The notes under the pieces were generated by a model that saw only the letters and a program-made list of their open reading frames with translations, searched no databases and was not told the DNA's origin. 64,000 bases of DNA from Bradyrhizobium sp. AZCC 1693 (lineage in GTDB: Bacteria > Pseudomonadota > Alphaproteobacteria > Rhizobiales > Xanthobacteraceae), in NCBI RefSeq assembly GCF_036924745.1, contig NZ_JAZHSD010000001.1, positions 4,402,001-4,466,000 of the forward strand, in the 5' to 3' direction. Position numbers and translations under genes: made by a program. This document shows positions 43,827 to 52,480 of the stretch, in pieces. Position 1 is the first letter of the stretch; every line of letters starts with the position of its first letter.

Positions 43827-45101
43827 ATGACGACAACGCCGCAACAGCCTCATCACGTAGTGATCGTCGGCGCCGGTTTTGGCGGACTGGAGACCGCCTT
43901 TGGCCTCGCCGGTGCGCCGGTGCGGATCACGCTGATCGACCGCCGCAACCATCATCTGTTCCAGCCGCTGCTCTACCAGGTCGCGACCGCCTCGCTGGCG
44001 ACGTCGGAAATCGCCTGGCCGATCCGCTACCTGCTGCGCGGACGCCAGGAGGTGACCACACTGTTTGCCAATGTCAGCGGCGTCGATGCCGCGGGCAAGC
44101 GCGTGCTGCTCGATGACGGCGATGCGCTGGCCTATGATACGCTGGTGCTCGCGACCGGCGCCCGCCACGCCTATTTCGGCCACGACGAATGGGAGCCGTT
44201 CGCGCCGGGCCTGAAGACGCTGGAGGACGCCACCACGCTGCGGCGGCGCATCCTCGTCGCCTTCGAGCGCGCCGAGCGCGAGACCAATCCGGCACAGCGC
44301 GCGGCGCTGTTGACCTTCGTCATCATCGGCGCCGGCCCGACCGGCGTCGAAATGGCGGGGACCATCGCCGACCTCGCCAGGGACACGCTGCCGCCGGACT
44401 TTCGCAACATCGACACCCACAAGACCCGCGTGGTGCTGATCGAGGCCGGCCCGCGCGTGCTCGCCGGCTTTCCCGAGGATCTCTCCGCCTATGCGCAGCG
44501 CTCGCTGGAGGAGATCGGCGTCGAGGTGGTGCTCGGACAACCCGTCACCGAATGCGCCATCGATGGCGTGGTCTATGGCGGCAACAGACTGGAGGCCAGA
44601 ACCATCGTCTGGGCCGCCGGCGTGCGCGCCTCGCGCGCGGCGGAATGGCTGAACGCACCCGCCGACCGCGCCTACCGCTTGAAGGTCGAGCCAGATCTTA
44701 CCGTGCCCGGCCATTCCGACATCTTTGCCGTTGGCGACACCGTGACGATCGCAGGCCCCGACGGCAATCCGGTGCCGGGCATCGCGCCGGCCGCCAAGCA
44801 GCAGGGGCGCTACGCGGCCGCGCTCATCAAGGCGCGCCTCGGCGGCGGCACGCTGCCGCCGTTCCGCTACAAGCATGCCGGCAGTCTCGCGCAGATCGGC
44901 AAGAAAAAGGCCGTGATCGATTTCGGCCGCATCAAGCTGCGCGGCAACCTCGCCTGGTGGATCTGGGGCATCGCCCACATCTACTTCCTGATCGGCCTCC
45001 GCAACCGGCTCAGCGTCGCGCTGAGCTGGCTGTGGATCCACGCCCGCGACCAGCGCGCCGCGCGGCTGATCACGCAGGGCTCGAGCAAGGTCACGGGATA
45101 G
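43827..45101 (+). CDS. ndh: Type II NADH:quinone dehydrogenase
   Basis: 424 aa FAD enzyme passing electrons from NADH to quinone without proton pumping. FAD-binding IVGAGFGGLETA (about 13-24), FQPLLYQVATASL, NADH-binding VIIGAGPTGVEMAGTI (about 169-184), IFAVGDTVTIAG and the C-terminal hydrophobic WWIWGIAHIYFLIGLRNRLS are typical. ATG 43827 follows AGGGG. It is monocistronic and convergent with the tannase gene. It could relieve electron overload during aromatic growth, but that is only inferred. Confidence 0.92.
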   Translation: MTTTPQQPHHVVIVGAGFGGLETAFGLAGAPVRITLIDRRNHHLFQPLLYQVATASLATSEIAWPIRYLLRGRQEVTTLFANVSGVDAAGKRVLLDDGDALAYDTLVLATGARHAYFGHDEWEPFAPGLKTLEDATTLRRRILVAFERAERETNPAQRAALLTFVIIGAGPTGVEMAGTIADLARDTLPPDFRNIDTHKTRVVLIEAGPRVLAGFPEDLSAYAQRSLEEIGVEVVLGQPVTECAIDGVVYGGNRLEARTIVWAAGVRASRAAEWLNAPADRAYRLKVEPDLTVPGHSDIFAVGDTVTIAGPDGNPVPGIAPAAKQQGRYAAALIKARLGGGTLPPFRYKHAGSLAQIGKKKAVIDFGRIKLRGNLAWWIWGIAHIYFLIGLRNRLSVALSWLWIHARDQRAARLITQGSSKVTG

Positions 45102-45107
45102 GTTTCG

Positions 45108-46784
45108 TCACGGCGCGCATGCAAAACTGGCCGCGCGATTGACCTCTCCCGATTTGTAATGCGGCCATGCCGGCCATTGGCACAACGGCAGCGCGCGCGC
45201 CGTCTCAAACGCCGGCGCTTCGACCTTCTGCTCGGTCACTTCGAGATCGCCGGGCGCCTTGCCATTCTCGACCCAGTCGACCAGCACAGCCAGCATGTCG
45301 ACATTGGCGGGCGCACCGGAGCCGACATGATCGACGCCGGGCGCCGTGTAGAGCCGGGCAAACTCCGCCGTCATCTCCTTGCCGAGCTTCCGCTGCACGT
45401 TTTCGAAATAGCGGATTCCCGCGTAGGGGCTCTGGGCGTAATCGGCCATGTTCTCGAGAATCACGAGCTTGCCGCCGCGGGCGGCAAAGCGGCCCAGGTC
45501 CGGATTGGTCGAATCCATCAATCGCGACACCTGAAGCAGGCGCTCCTTGTGCTCTTCCGGCTTGTATGTCGTGACGTCGAGCTTCGGATCGCGCGCGAAG
45601 ACATATTGGATGCCGCCCGCGCCATAGATCCAGGCGATGCCATTGGCTGGCACCGGCGGCTGTGCCGGCGCCGCCTTGCCGAGCCACCAGGCAATCCAGC
45701 CGCCGGTCGGACCGAAGGCAGGCGTGTTTTCGCCCGAGACGCCCCAGCCCGGATAATCATCAAGGCCGTTCTCCAGCGGAAAGGCGAACTTGTAGGTCGA
45801 ATGCAGCGTCTTGATCGCCGCGACCTGCGGCTCGGTCAGGCACGCGTCGCCGCTCTGGCCCGCCGCGCAACGCAATGACTCCGGTTGGAATTTCGCCTTG
45901 CAGCCGACCGGATCCAGAACGAGCAGATCCTCGGCGCCATCCGCCTTGTCGCAAGCCTGCAGCACCGCCTTGGCGACGAGCTCAACCTGGGCAGGGCGGA
46001 TCCAGCTTTCGCCCATCGTCGCCAAGCCCGACCGCGTGCCGGCATGCTGCAAGCCGACCCAGTTGATGACGGGCACGCGGGCAAAGATGCCGTCGAAGTC
46101 ATCGGGATAGCGCTGCGCCATCGTCAGCGCCTCGCGGCCGCCTTCCGACGATCCCATGAAGTACAGCTTGGCGGGAGGGTTGCCATACGCGCGCACCATC
46201 AGGGCAACGGCGGCATCCCGCACGCGCTTGTAGGATCGATGCGCAAAATTCTCGAACGCCTCGTCGTTGAGCGCAAACACCTGCGGCGGCTCGCCCGGCT
46301 TGGTCTCGTGGCCGGAATCGGTGCCATAGGTGACAAAGCCGCGCGCCAGCGGCGAAGGCGCGCCGAACGGATAGGCCGGCGGCAAGGCGAGGCCGGTGAT
46401 CAGCACGCCGTTGAAGCCGCCGCCGCCATATTGCAGCGAGCGGCCATTCCACTCGACCGGGAGATTCACCTGGAATTTGATCGGCGGCGCATTGGGATCG
46501 GACGGAGCGATCTGGCCGAGCACCTTGCAAAATTCGGGATTGGCCGGGGTGACGCGCGCCGCCGGCGTCGGTCCTCTTTCGGCGACCGCGAGCGGTGAAG
46601 GCGCGATTATAGAGGCGGAGTCGATCCGGACGGCATTGTCGGTCGGCCGGATAAGGTCGCTGCAGGTCGCAGCCGGATCGCCCGTCATTTTCGCGGCCAT
46701 TGCGTCCACGCTAAAGAGCGACGCCGCTGCGACCAGCGAAGCCAACTGAATCCACGCGCGCAGATCGAACTTGAATTGTTGCAT
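45108..46784 (-). CDS. Tannase/feruloyl-esterase family hydrolase (exported)
   Basis: 558 aa with a signal peptide (about 1-30, ending SVDAMAA). A serine hydrolase of the tannase/feruloyl-esterase family: YGTDSGHE, the nucleophile elbow GSSEGGREAL (about 211-220), cysteine residues typical of the lid and VPVINW, and the C-terminal GVDHVGSG with catalytic His. It would release phenolic acids (gallate, ferulate or similar) from esters in the periplasm. It reads in the same direction as the P450/ferredoxin block, supporting a plant-phenolic role. Confidence 0.88.
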   Translation of the reverse strand: MQQFKFDLRAWIQLASLVAAASLFSVDAMAAKMTGDPAATCSDLIRPTDNAVRIDSASIIAPSPLAVAERGPTPAARVTPANPEFCKVLGQIAPSDPNAPPIKFQVNLPVEWNGRSLQYGGGGFNGVLITGLALPPAYPFGAPSPLARGFVTYGTDSGHETKPGEPPQVFALNDEAFENFAHRSYKRVRDAAVALMVRAYGNPPAKLYFMGSSEGGREALTMAQRYPDDFDGIFARVPVINWVGLQHAGTRSGLATMGESWIRPAQVELVAKAVLQACDKADGAEDLLVLDPVGCKAKFQPESLRCAAGQSGDACLTEPQVAAIKTLHSTYKFAFPLENGLDDYPGWGVSGENTPAFGPTGGWIAWWLGKAAPAQPPVPANGIAWIYGAGGIQYVFARDPKLDVTTYKPEEHKERLLQVSRLMDSTNPDLGRFAARGGKLVILENMADYAQSPYAGIRYFENVQRKLGKEMTAEFARLYTAPGVDHVGSGAPANVDMLAVLVDWVENGKAPGDLEVTEQKVEAPAFETARALPLCQWPAWPHYKSGEVNRAASFACAP

Positions 46785-46875
46785 CGTTTCCCCCGCTATC
46801 GTCTTGCAGCTGCGTTTTGGCCGGCCGTCAGGCCTACAATGGTTTGCGCCGCGCGGACGTCAATCGAAATAAGCC

Positions 46876-48090
46876 TCACTTCACCAGCGAGCAGCCGCCA
46901 TCCGCGAGTGGGCGGAAGGCCTGGTCGGCGGGTACGGTCGAAACCAGCTTGTAGTAATCGTAAGGATATTTCGACTCTTGCGGCTTCTTCACCTCGAACA
47001 GATACATCGGGTGAATGACACGGCCGTCCTGGCGGATGGTGACGTCGCCGAACAATTTGTCCTTGCCCTTGAACTTCTTCATCTGCGGCACCGCATCCTT
47101 GGCATGGTCGCTGCCGGTCGCCGCCACCGCGTTAAGATAGGCCAGCGTGGAAGCATAGACGCCGGCCTGATTGCCGCTCGGCATCTTGCCGTTCACGCCG
47201 GGCCGCGCCGCAAAGCGTTTGGCGAACGCGCGGGTGTCGTCATCCATGTCCCAGTAGAACGCCTCGAACAGCTGCAGGCCCTGGCCTACCTTCAGGCCCA
47301 TGCCGTGGACGTCGTTGATGAACAGCAGGAACGCCACCATGGTCTGACCGCTTTGCTGAAGGCCGAATTCGGCGGCCTGCTTCACGGCGTTGACGGTGTC
47401 GCCGCCGGCATTGGCGAGCCCGATCACCTTGGCCTTGGAGTTCTGGGCCTGCAGCAACAACGAAGCGAAATCCGCCGTGTTGAGCGGATGCTTGGCTGAG
47501 CCCAGCACCTTGCCGCCGTGCTTTTCGATGTAGTTGGTGGCCTCGGCCTCGATGCCTTGGCCAAGCGCAAAATTCACCGTGATAAAATACCATTCCTTGC
47601 CGCCACGCGCCATCATCGCCGCCGCCGTGGAATTGCCGGTCGCCCAGGCGTCGTTGACCCACTGGATGGTGTTGGGCGAGCAGGCCTTGCCGGTCAGGTC
47701 GGAACTGGCGGTGGATGACGCGAGAAACGTCATGCGGCTGTCGCGCAGCAGCGAATTGATGGTGAGGCCGACCGCGGAATTCGGCACGTCGACCACCGCG
47801 TCGACGCCGTCGACATCGAGCCATTTGCGGACGATCGCCGAACCCACATCGGCCTTGTTCTGGTGATCGGCGTAGACGATCTCGACCTTGATGCCCTTGC
47901 CGCCGCCGTTGAAATCCTCCGCCGCCATACGCGCGGCCTCCACCGAACCCATGCCATTGGTGTCCTGGAAGATGCCGGAGATGTCGTTGAGCACGCCGAC
48001 GCGGACGACGTTGTCGGAAATTTCCGCACGCGCCGCGCCCCACGTCGCGCACGACATGGCGAGCGCCAGACCGAACCTGCAAACCTTCAT
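46876..48090 (-). CDS. Orphan ABC periplasmic binding protein (aromatic-acid type)
   Basis: 404 aa type-I binding protein with signal peptide (about 1-22, ending ARA). It contains VRVGVLNDISGIFQDTNGMG, the VDVPNSAVGLTIN stretch and C-terminal FRPLADGGCSLVK. It is a paralogue of the 50617-51840 protein (shared GVLNDxSG, DHQNKxDVGxxI, PNTxxW, GDxxxxxKQAAEFGL). No permease or ATPase is adjacent; it could use the livHMGF importer at 37-41 kb. Resemblance to hydroxycinnamate binders of R. palustris is from memory. Confidence 0.85.
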   Translation of the reverse strand: MKVCRFGLALAMSCATWGAARAEISDNVVRVGVLNDISGIFQDTNGMGSVEAARMAAEDFNGGGKGIKVEIVYADHQNKADVGSAIVRKWLDVDGVDAVVDVPNSAVGLTINSLLRDSRMTFLASSTASSDLTGKACSPNTIQWVNDAWATGNSTAAAMMARGGKEWYFITVNFALGQGIEAEATNYIEKHGGKVLGSAKHPLNTADFASLLLQAQNSKAKVIGLANAGGDTVNAVKQAAEFGLQQSGQTMVAFLLFINDVHGMGLKVGQGLQLFEAFYWDMDDDTRAFAKRFAARPGVNGKMPSGNQAGVYASTLAYLNAVAATGSDHAKDAVPQMKKFKGKDKLFGDVTIRQDGRVIHPMYLFEVKKPQESKYPYDYYKLVSTVPADQAFRPLADGGCSLVK

Positions 48091-48177
48091 TGTCTTCTCC
48101 CTTTGGAATTTGATTCTGGGTTTCCCGGACTTTGCCGGGTTTGACTTCGCTCCGCGCAGCGGGCTGCGATTACGGCA

Positions 48178-48501
48178 TCACAATTGCCGGTCGGGCAGGC
48201 TGAGGACCAAACCGTTGAGATCGGCGGCGAGCTTGATCTGACAGGACAAACGGCTGTTGGCCTGCCGTACGGCGGCGGCGCCGTCCAGCAGCGCGTCCTC
48301 ATCGCCGCCCATGGCGGGCAGACGCGCGAGCCAGCTCTCGTCGACATAGACATGACAGGTGGCGCACATGGCGTTGCCGCCGCATTCGGCGAGAATTCCA
48401 TTGATGTCCTGCCGCGTCGCGGCCTGCATCGCGCTCTCGCCCACGCTCGCCTCGATCTGCTGCCGGCGACCGTCGGGATGAATGAAGATGATGCTTGGCA
48501 T
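48178..48501 (-). CDS. [2Fe-2S] ferredoxin for the P450
   Basis: 107 aa adrenodoxin/putidaredoxin-type ferredoxin. The cluster ligands are C40, C46, C49 (CGGNAMCATCHVYVD) and C86 (SRLSCQIKL). It resembles palustrisredoxin, the electron donor of CYP199A2 in R. palustris. It starts ten bases after the P450 stop, so the pair is cotranscribed. No ferredoxin reductase is in the window. Confidence 0.93.
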   Translation of the reverse strand: MPSIIFIHPDGRRQQIEASVGESAMQAATRQDINGILAECGGNAMCATCHVYVDESWLARLPAMGGDEDALLDGAAAVRQANSRLSCQIKLAADLNGLVLSLPDRQL

Positions 48502-48511
48502 AAGCGGTCCG

Positions 48512-49747
48512 TCAGGCCGGAGAAATCGTAATGGGGAGACTTTCGAGGCCGCGCAGCGTGTTGTTGTAGCGGCGCTTCACCGGACCGGTGATCGCGATTG
48601 TCGCGACCTTGCGCGCGATCGCCGCCAGCATCACCTCGCCTTCGACGCGCGCCAGAAGCTGGCCGACGCACATATGGATGCCCGAGCCGAACCCGACATG
48701 CCCGGAGGTGCGGCGGGTCACATCGTAGTTGTCAGGATTTTCCCAGCGCCGCGGATCGCGGTTGGCGGCGCCGAGAAACATCAGCACCTTCTCGCCTTCG
48801 CCGATGCGATGGCCTGCGAGTTCGACCTCCCGCGTCGTGGTGCGGAAGAAAGTCTGCACCGGGCTTTCGAAACGGATCGCCTCCTCGAATGCATTGCGCG
48901 CCAGCGTCGGATCGCTGCGCAGCCGCGCGAATTGATCGGGGAAGCGCGCCAGGCAGTAGACTGCGGCGCCGATGCCGTTCACGGTGGTATCGAGCCCGGC
49001 CGAAAGCAGCGAGCGCACCAACAGCGGCGCCTCTTCCGGCGTGATGTCGCCCGCGTCGGCGCGGGCATGGACGCAGGCGCCGAAACCGCCGGGCGCGAGA
49101 TTTTCGCGCTGGCATTGCGCGGCGACATAGGCCTGGTGCGGCGCCGAGCGTTCGATCGCCTCCTGCCGCAACTGGTTCGGCGGCCCGAAGGAGTTGAACA
49201 CCAGGCTCGCGTAAGGCAGCAGGTTCTCCCGCCCCTCCTGCTTCAGGCCCATCGCATCGGGAAACACCGAGAGCGGATAGGCCTCCGCGAGATCGGCAAC
49301 CGCGTCAAAACTGCCGCGCGCCAGCAATTCGTCGACCTTGGCGGCGGCCATCGCCGTGAAATGGTCGCGGACCCCTTTCATCGCCGTCGGCGACAGCACC
49401 TGGGCAAGCACCGCCCGCGTCCTGGTATGCGCCGGCGGATCCGCCTCGAGGATGATGCTCTGCGGGCGCCACGGCTTTTCCTTGGCGAAATCGCTCAGGC
49501 CCACGCCGCGGCTCGAACAGAACGTCAGGGGATCGTTGAGGACGGCATGCACCTCCGCGTAGCGCGCCACGCCGTAGACGCCCCATTTGTCGAGCCAGAC
49601 CAGCGGCCCGGCCTCGCGGAGGGTGTCGTGGATCGCGTGCGGATCCTCGAAAAACTCGATCGAGAACGGGTCCACGTCGAGGCTTGGCACACCGGCGGGC
49701 GCGCCCCGCGCCGGGGTGACAGAATCTGTGCGGGAGGTCGCGCTCAT
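48512..49747 (-). CDS. Cytochrome P450, CYP199A-like (para-substituted benzoate oxidation)
   Basis: 411 aa soluble P450. Heme motif FGSGIHMCVG with Cys at about 360, oxygen-activation AGLDTT (250-255) and K-helix ExxR (E289/R292) are intact. It closely resembles R. palustris CYP199A2 (from memory: TFCSSRGVGLSDF, AEAYPLSVFPDAMGLKQEGR, NTLRGLESLP), which O-demethylates 4-methoxybenzoate. AGGAGA precedes ATG 49747. It would supply 4-hydroxybenzoate-type intermediates. It is divergent from a MarR regulator 47 bp away. Confidence 0.93.
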   Translation of the reverse strand: MSATSRTDSVTPARGAPAGVPSLDVDPFSIEFFEDPHAIHDTLREAGPLVWLDKWGVYGVARYAEVHAVLNDPLTFCSSRGVGLSDFAKEKPWRPQSIILEADPPAHTRTRAVLAQVLSPTAMKGVRDHFTAMAAAKVDELLARGSFDAVADLAEAYPLSVFPDAMGLKQEGRENLLPYASLVFNSFGPPNQLRQEAIERSAPHQAYVAAQCQRENLAPGGFGACVHARADAGDITPEEAPLLVRSLLSAGLDTTVNGIGAAVYCLARFPDQFARLRSDPTLARNAFEEAIRFESPVQTFFRTTTREVELAGHRIGEGEKVLMFLGAANRDPRRWENPDNYDVTRRTSGHVGFGSGIHMCVGQLLARVEGEVMLAAIARKVATIAITGPVKRRYNNTLRGLESLPITISPA

Positions 49748-49794
49748 GTGGGTCTCCTGCATATTGTTCTTGCGGAACGGTATGCCCTGTCTCT

Positions 49795-50358
49795 ATGTCT
49801 GGGATGCTGGAGCGGCTTCGGAAGAGCATGAGCAGGAACAGACAGGCGCGCGCGGCCCGCGCGGGCACGGCAGGCAGGAGCGGACGCGCCGAACAGGTGC
49901 TCGACCTCGACCGCTACGTCCCGGCGCTCATCACCTTCATCGCCAACAAATTGTCGCGCAGCGCGACCGTGGTCTATCAGAAGCGCTTTGGCGTCAACGT
50001 CACGGAATGGCGGATCCTGTCGCTGCTCGCGATCGAGCCGGAAATTTCCGCGGCGCGCATCTGCCACGTCATCGGCTTCGACAAGGGACCGGTCAGCCGG
50101 ACGCTGGCCGGGATGGAGGAGCGCGGGCTGGTCAGCATCAGGGCCGACCGGCAGGACGGGCGCACCCACTCGATCTCGCTGACCGCGAAGGGATTGACCA
50201 CCCACGACCAGGTCATCGCGGTCGCGCTCGAGCGCGAACGCCGGCTGCTCTCCTGCCTGAGCAAACCGGAGCGCGAGACCTTGATCGGGCTGCTGCTGCG
50301 GGTGCACGGCAATCTCGACGCCGTGAAAGGCGCAGGCGAAGTCGACGACCGGGACTGA
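49795..50358 (+). CDS. MarR-family regulator (next to the P450)
   Basis: 187 aa. A basic N-terminal tail (about 1-35) precedes the MarR winged helix: WRILSLLAIEPEISAARICH, DKGPVSRTLAGMEERGLVSI and RADRQDGRTHSISLTAKG (wing). It is divergent from the P450 with only 47 bp between starts, so it likely controls that promoter and its own. The start could be ATG 49795, 49804 or 49828; the last follows GGAAGAG. The ligand is likely an aromatic acid or its CoA ester, by neighbourhood only. Confidence 0.85.
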   Translation: MSGMLERLRKSMSRNRQARAARAGTAGRSGRAEQVLDLDRYVPALITFIANKLSRSATVVYQKRFGVNVTEWRILSLLAIEPEISAARICHVIGFDKGPVSRTLAGMEERGLVSIRADRQDGRTHSISLTAKGLTTHDQVIAVALERERRLLSCLSKPERETLIGLLLRVHGNLDAVKGAGEVDDRD

Positions 50359-50534
50359 GCGGAACGCGTCAGCCACGCCTCGCTGAACGACGACGACGCC
50401 ATCGTGTTGCGCACGCAGTACCGCACTGTGTCGTGACGATCCGACACGCCCAAACATCCGTTTCTCCCTGCGCGGCCCGGCAATCTCTGTGCTCTGCGAT
50501 CGGCCGCTTGTCGAAAACAGGCTCGCACAAATTA

Positions 50535-50548
50535 GTTGCCTTGGCAAC
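50535..50548. promoter_or_regulatory. Palindrome GTTGCC-TT-GGCAAC in a convergent gap
   Basis: Perfect palindrome matching the one at 42136-42149. It lies between the ends of the MarR gene and the binding-protein gene, in the 258-bp gap 50359-50616, so it is not at an obvious promoter. It may be a remnant promoter or a distal site. Confidence 0.4.
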
Positions 50549-50616
50549 ATAAACGACAAGCCTCGACGATCGATTTTCGGCTGCCGCCGGTTCCTGCCGG
50601 CAGCAGGCCGGTCAGG

Positions 50617-51840
50617 TCATTTCTTGACCAGCGGGCAGTTGCCCTCGCTTTCGGGGCGAAACGCCTGATCGCCCGGAATTGTCGCAACGACCTTCAGCAG
50701 GTCCCACTTCGAACTGGACTCATCCGGCTTCTTGACCTCCAGCAGATAGAACGGGTGAATCTTGCGGCCGTCGCTGCGGATGGTTCCCTTGCCGAACAGC
50801 GGATCGTCGGTCGGCATCGCCTTCATGGCAGCGACCACGGCCTTGCCGTCGGCGGCACCACCGACCTTGTCGACCGCTTTCAGGTAATGCAGCACCGACG
50901 CGTAGACGCCGGCCTGCATGTCGTTCGGATAATTCTTCTGCGGATGGCGTTCGGCGAACCGCTTGGCGAAGGCGCGCGTACCGTCGTTCAGATCCCAGTA
51001 GAACGGATTCATGATCTGCGCGCCTTGCGCCGCCTTCAGGCCGAGCGCGGGAATGCCGTTCATGCCGAGAATCAGCCCGACCAGCTTCTGCTTTTGCGTC
51101 AGCCCGAACTCCGCCGCCTGCTTGATCGAGGTGATGGTATCGTCGCCCGCATTTGCGACGCCGACGATATCGGCACCCGAGGCCTGCGCCTGCAACAGGA
51201 ACGAGGCGTAATCGGCGGTGCCGAGCGGATGGCGCACGGCGCCAAGCACTTCGCCGCCGGACGCCTTGACGCCTTCGGCCGCCTGCTTCTCCAGATCGTG
51301 GCCGAAGGCGTAGTCGGCGGTCAGGAAGAACCATTTCTTGCCGCCCTGCGCGACCACGGCTTTGCCGAGGCCACGGCCATAGGCATAGGTGTCGTAGGTC
51401 CAGTGCACGGTGTTTGGCGTGCACTTCTCGCCGGTGAGCAGCGCCGTGCCGGCGCCGGAGCCGATGAAGACCTTGTTCTTCTGCTCGCTCATACCGGCGA
51501 CCGCGAGCGCAATCGCCGAGTTCGGCAGGTCGAATATGGCGTCGACGTTTTCGGCGTCGTACCAGCGCCGCGCGATGCCGACGCCGACGTCGGTCTTGTT
51601 CTGGTGATCGGCGGTGATGACCTCGACCGGCTTGCCGGCGGCCTTGCCGCCATAATCCTCCACCGCCATTTGCGCCGCAATGACCGAGCCTATGCCCTGA
51701 TAGGTCGAAAACACGCCCGACTGGTCGTTAAGCACGCCGACCCGCACGCGGTCCTGGGCGTGGGCTTGATCTTGGGCGGCGCTGACGAGCATGCCGCCGA
51801 GCGCGGCAACGAGCATTCCTGTGCGAAAAGACTGTCGCAT
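50617..51840 (-). CDS. Orphan ABC periplasmic binding protein (aromatic-acid type)
   Basis: 407 aa type-I binding protein with signal peptide (about 1-28, ending AHA). It has VRVGVLNDQSGVFSTYQGIG, DLPNSAIALAVAG and C-terminal RPESEGNCPLVKK, and is a paralogue of the 46876-48090 protein. No transporter genes lie beside it. Its start is 112 bp from a divergent MarR gene with a strong palindrome between them, indicating ligand-controlled expression. An aromatic ligand is inferred from feruloyl-CoA synthase downstream of the MarR gene. Confidence 0.86.
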   Translation of the reverse strand: MRQSFRTGMLVAALGGMLVSAAQDQAHAQDRVRVGVLNDQSGVFSTYQGIGSVIAAQMAVEDYGGKAAGKPVEVITADHQNKTDVGVGIARRWYDAENVDAIFDLPNSAIALAVAGMSEQKNKVFIGSGAGTALLTGEKCTPNTVHWTYDTYAYGRGLGKAVVAQGGKKWFFLTADYAFGHDLEKQAAEGVKASGGEVLGAVRHPLGTADYASFLLQAQASGADIVGVANAGDDTITSIKQAAEFGLTQKQKLVGLILGMNGIPALGLKAAQGAQIMNPFYWDLNDGTRAFAKRFAERHPQKNYPNDMQAGVYASVLHYLKAVDKVGGAADGKAVVAAMKAMPTDDPLFGKGTIRSDGRKIHPFYLLEVKKPDESSSKWDLLKVVATIPGDQAFRPESEGNCPLVKK

Positions 51841-51890
51841 GCATTCCCTCCTGGATGGAAAAGGCGGCCTTCGCGGCCACTTCGGAATTG

Positions 51891-51905
51891 CTTATAACTT
51901 ATAAG
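51891..51905. promoter_or_regulatory. Likely MarR operator between binding protein and MarR genes
   Basis: CTTATAA-C-TTATAAG, perfect 7-bp arms around one central base, in the divergent promoter region, 51 bp from one start and about 48 from the other. It is strikingly AT-rich against its surroundings. It would fit autoregulation by the adjacent MarR protein. Confidence 0.7.
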
Positions 51906-51952
51906 TATTTTGAGGATTGTCAATTCACGTGATGACGTGCGAGCTATTGCCC

Positions 51953-52468
51953 ATGGGAAGAATCGCCAAAGTTTCGACGCGCAAGGGCAACGGGGGCGCC
52001 AGACCGGCCGAGCCGGGCGCGGGCCGAGAACTCGATCTCACCGCGCTCCAGCAGACCCCGGGATTCATGATCCGGATCCTGCAATTGCAGAATTTCGAGG
52101 CGTTCTATCCGTATTTCGAATCGCTAAAACTCTCGCCGCTCGAATACGCCATCCTCGTCGCGGTGCGCGACAACAAGACGGTGACGCAGAGCGAGCTTGC
52201 CGGCGTGCTGAAAATGCAACTGCCCAACCTCGTGAAGATTCTGTCGCGGATGGAAGAGACCGGAGTTTTGAAGCGCAAGCGGTCCACGCGGGACAAGCGG
52301 GCGGTCGAGCTCAGCCTCAGCGCGGCGGGCGAGCGGCGCGCCGACGAGGCCAGCCGGCTAGGCGAGCGTTTCAATGCGCAGACGCTTTCCGCGCTCAGCA
52401 AGCCCGAGCAAACAGCCTTTCTCCAGATGCTGGTGCGGCTGGTCGAGGCGCACAACAACGGATTCTAA
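51953..52468 (+). CDS. MarR-family regulator (next to the binding protein)
   Basis: 171 aa from ATG 51953. The winged helix runs about 58-125 (PLEYAILVAVRDNKTVTQSE, MQLPNLVKILSRMEETGVLK, STRDKRAVELSLSAAGERR). A disordered basic tail precedes it. The start is uncertain; ATG 51932 is in frame, and neither has a strong Shine-Dalgarno. It is divergent from the binding-protein gene and convergent with feruloyl-CoA synthase (12 bp apart). It probably binds CTTATAA-C-TTATAAG. Confidence 0.82.
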   Translation: MGRIAKVSTRKGNGGARPAEPGAGRELDLTALQQTPGFMIRILQLQNFEAFYPYFESLKLSPLEYAILVAVRDNKTVTQSELAGVLKMQLPNLVKILSRMEETGVLKRKRSTRDKRAVELSLSAAGERRADEASRLGERFNAQTLSALSKPEQTAFLQMLVRLVEAHNNGF

Positions 52469-52480
52469 GGCGAACATCTC

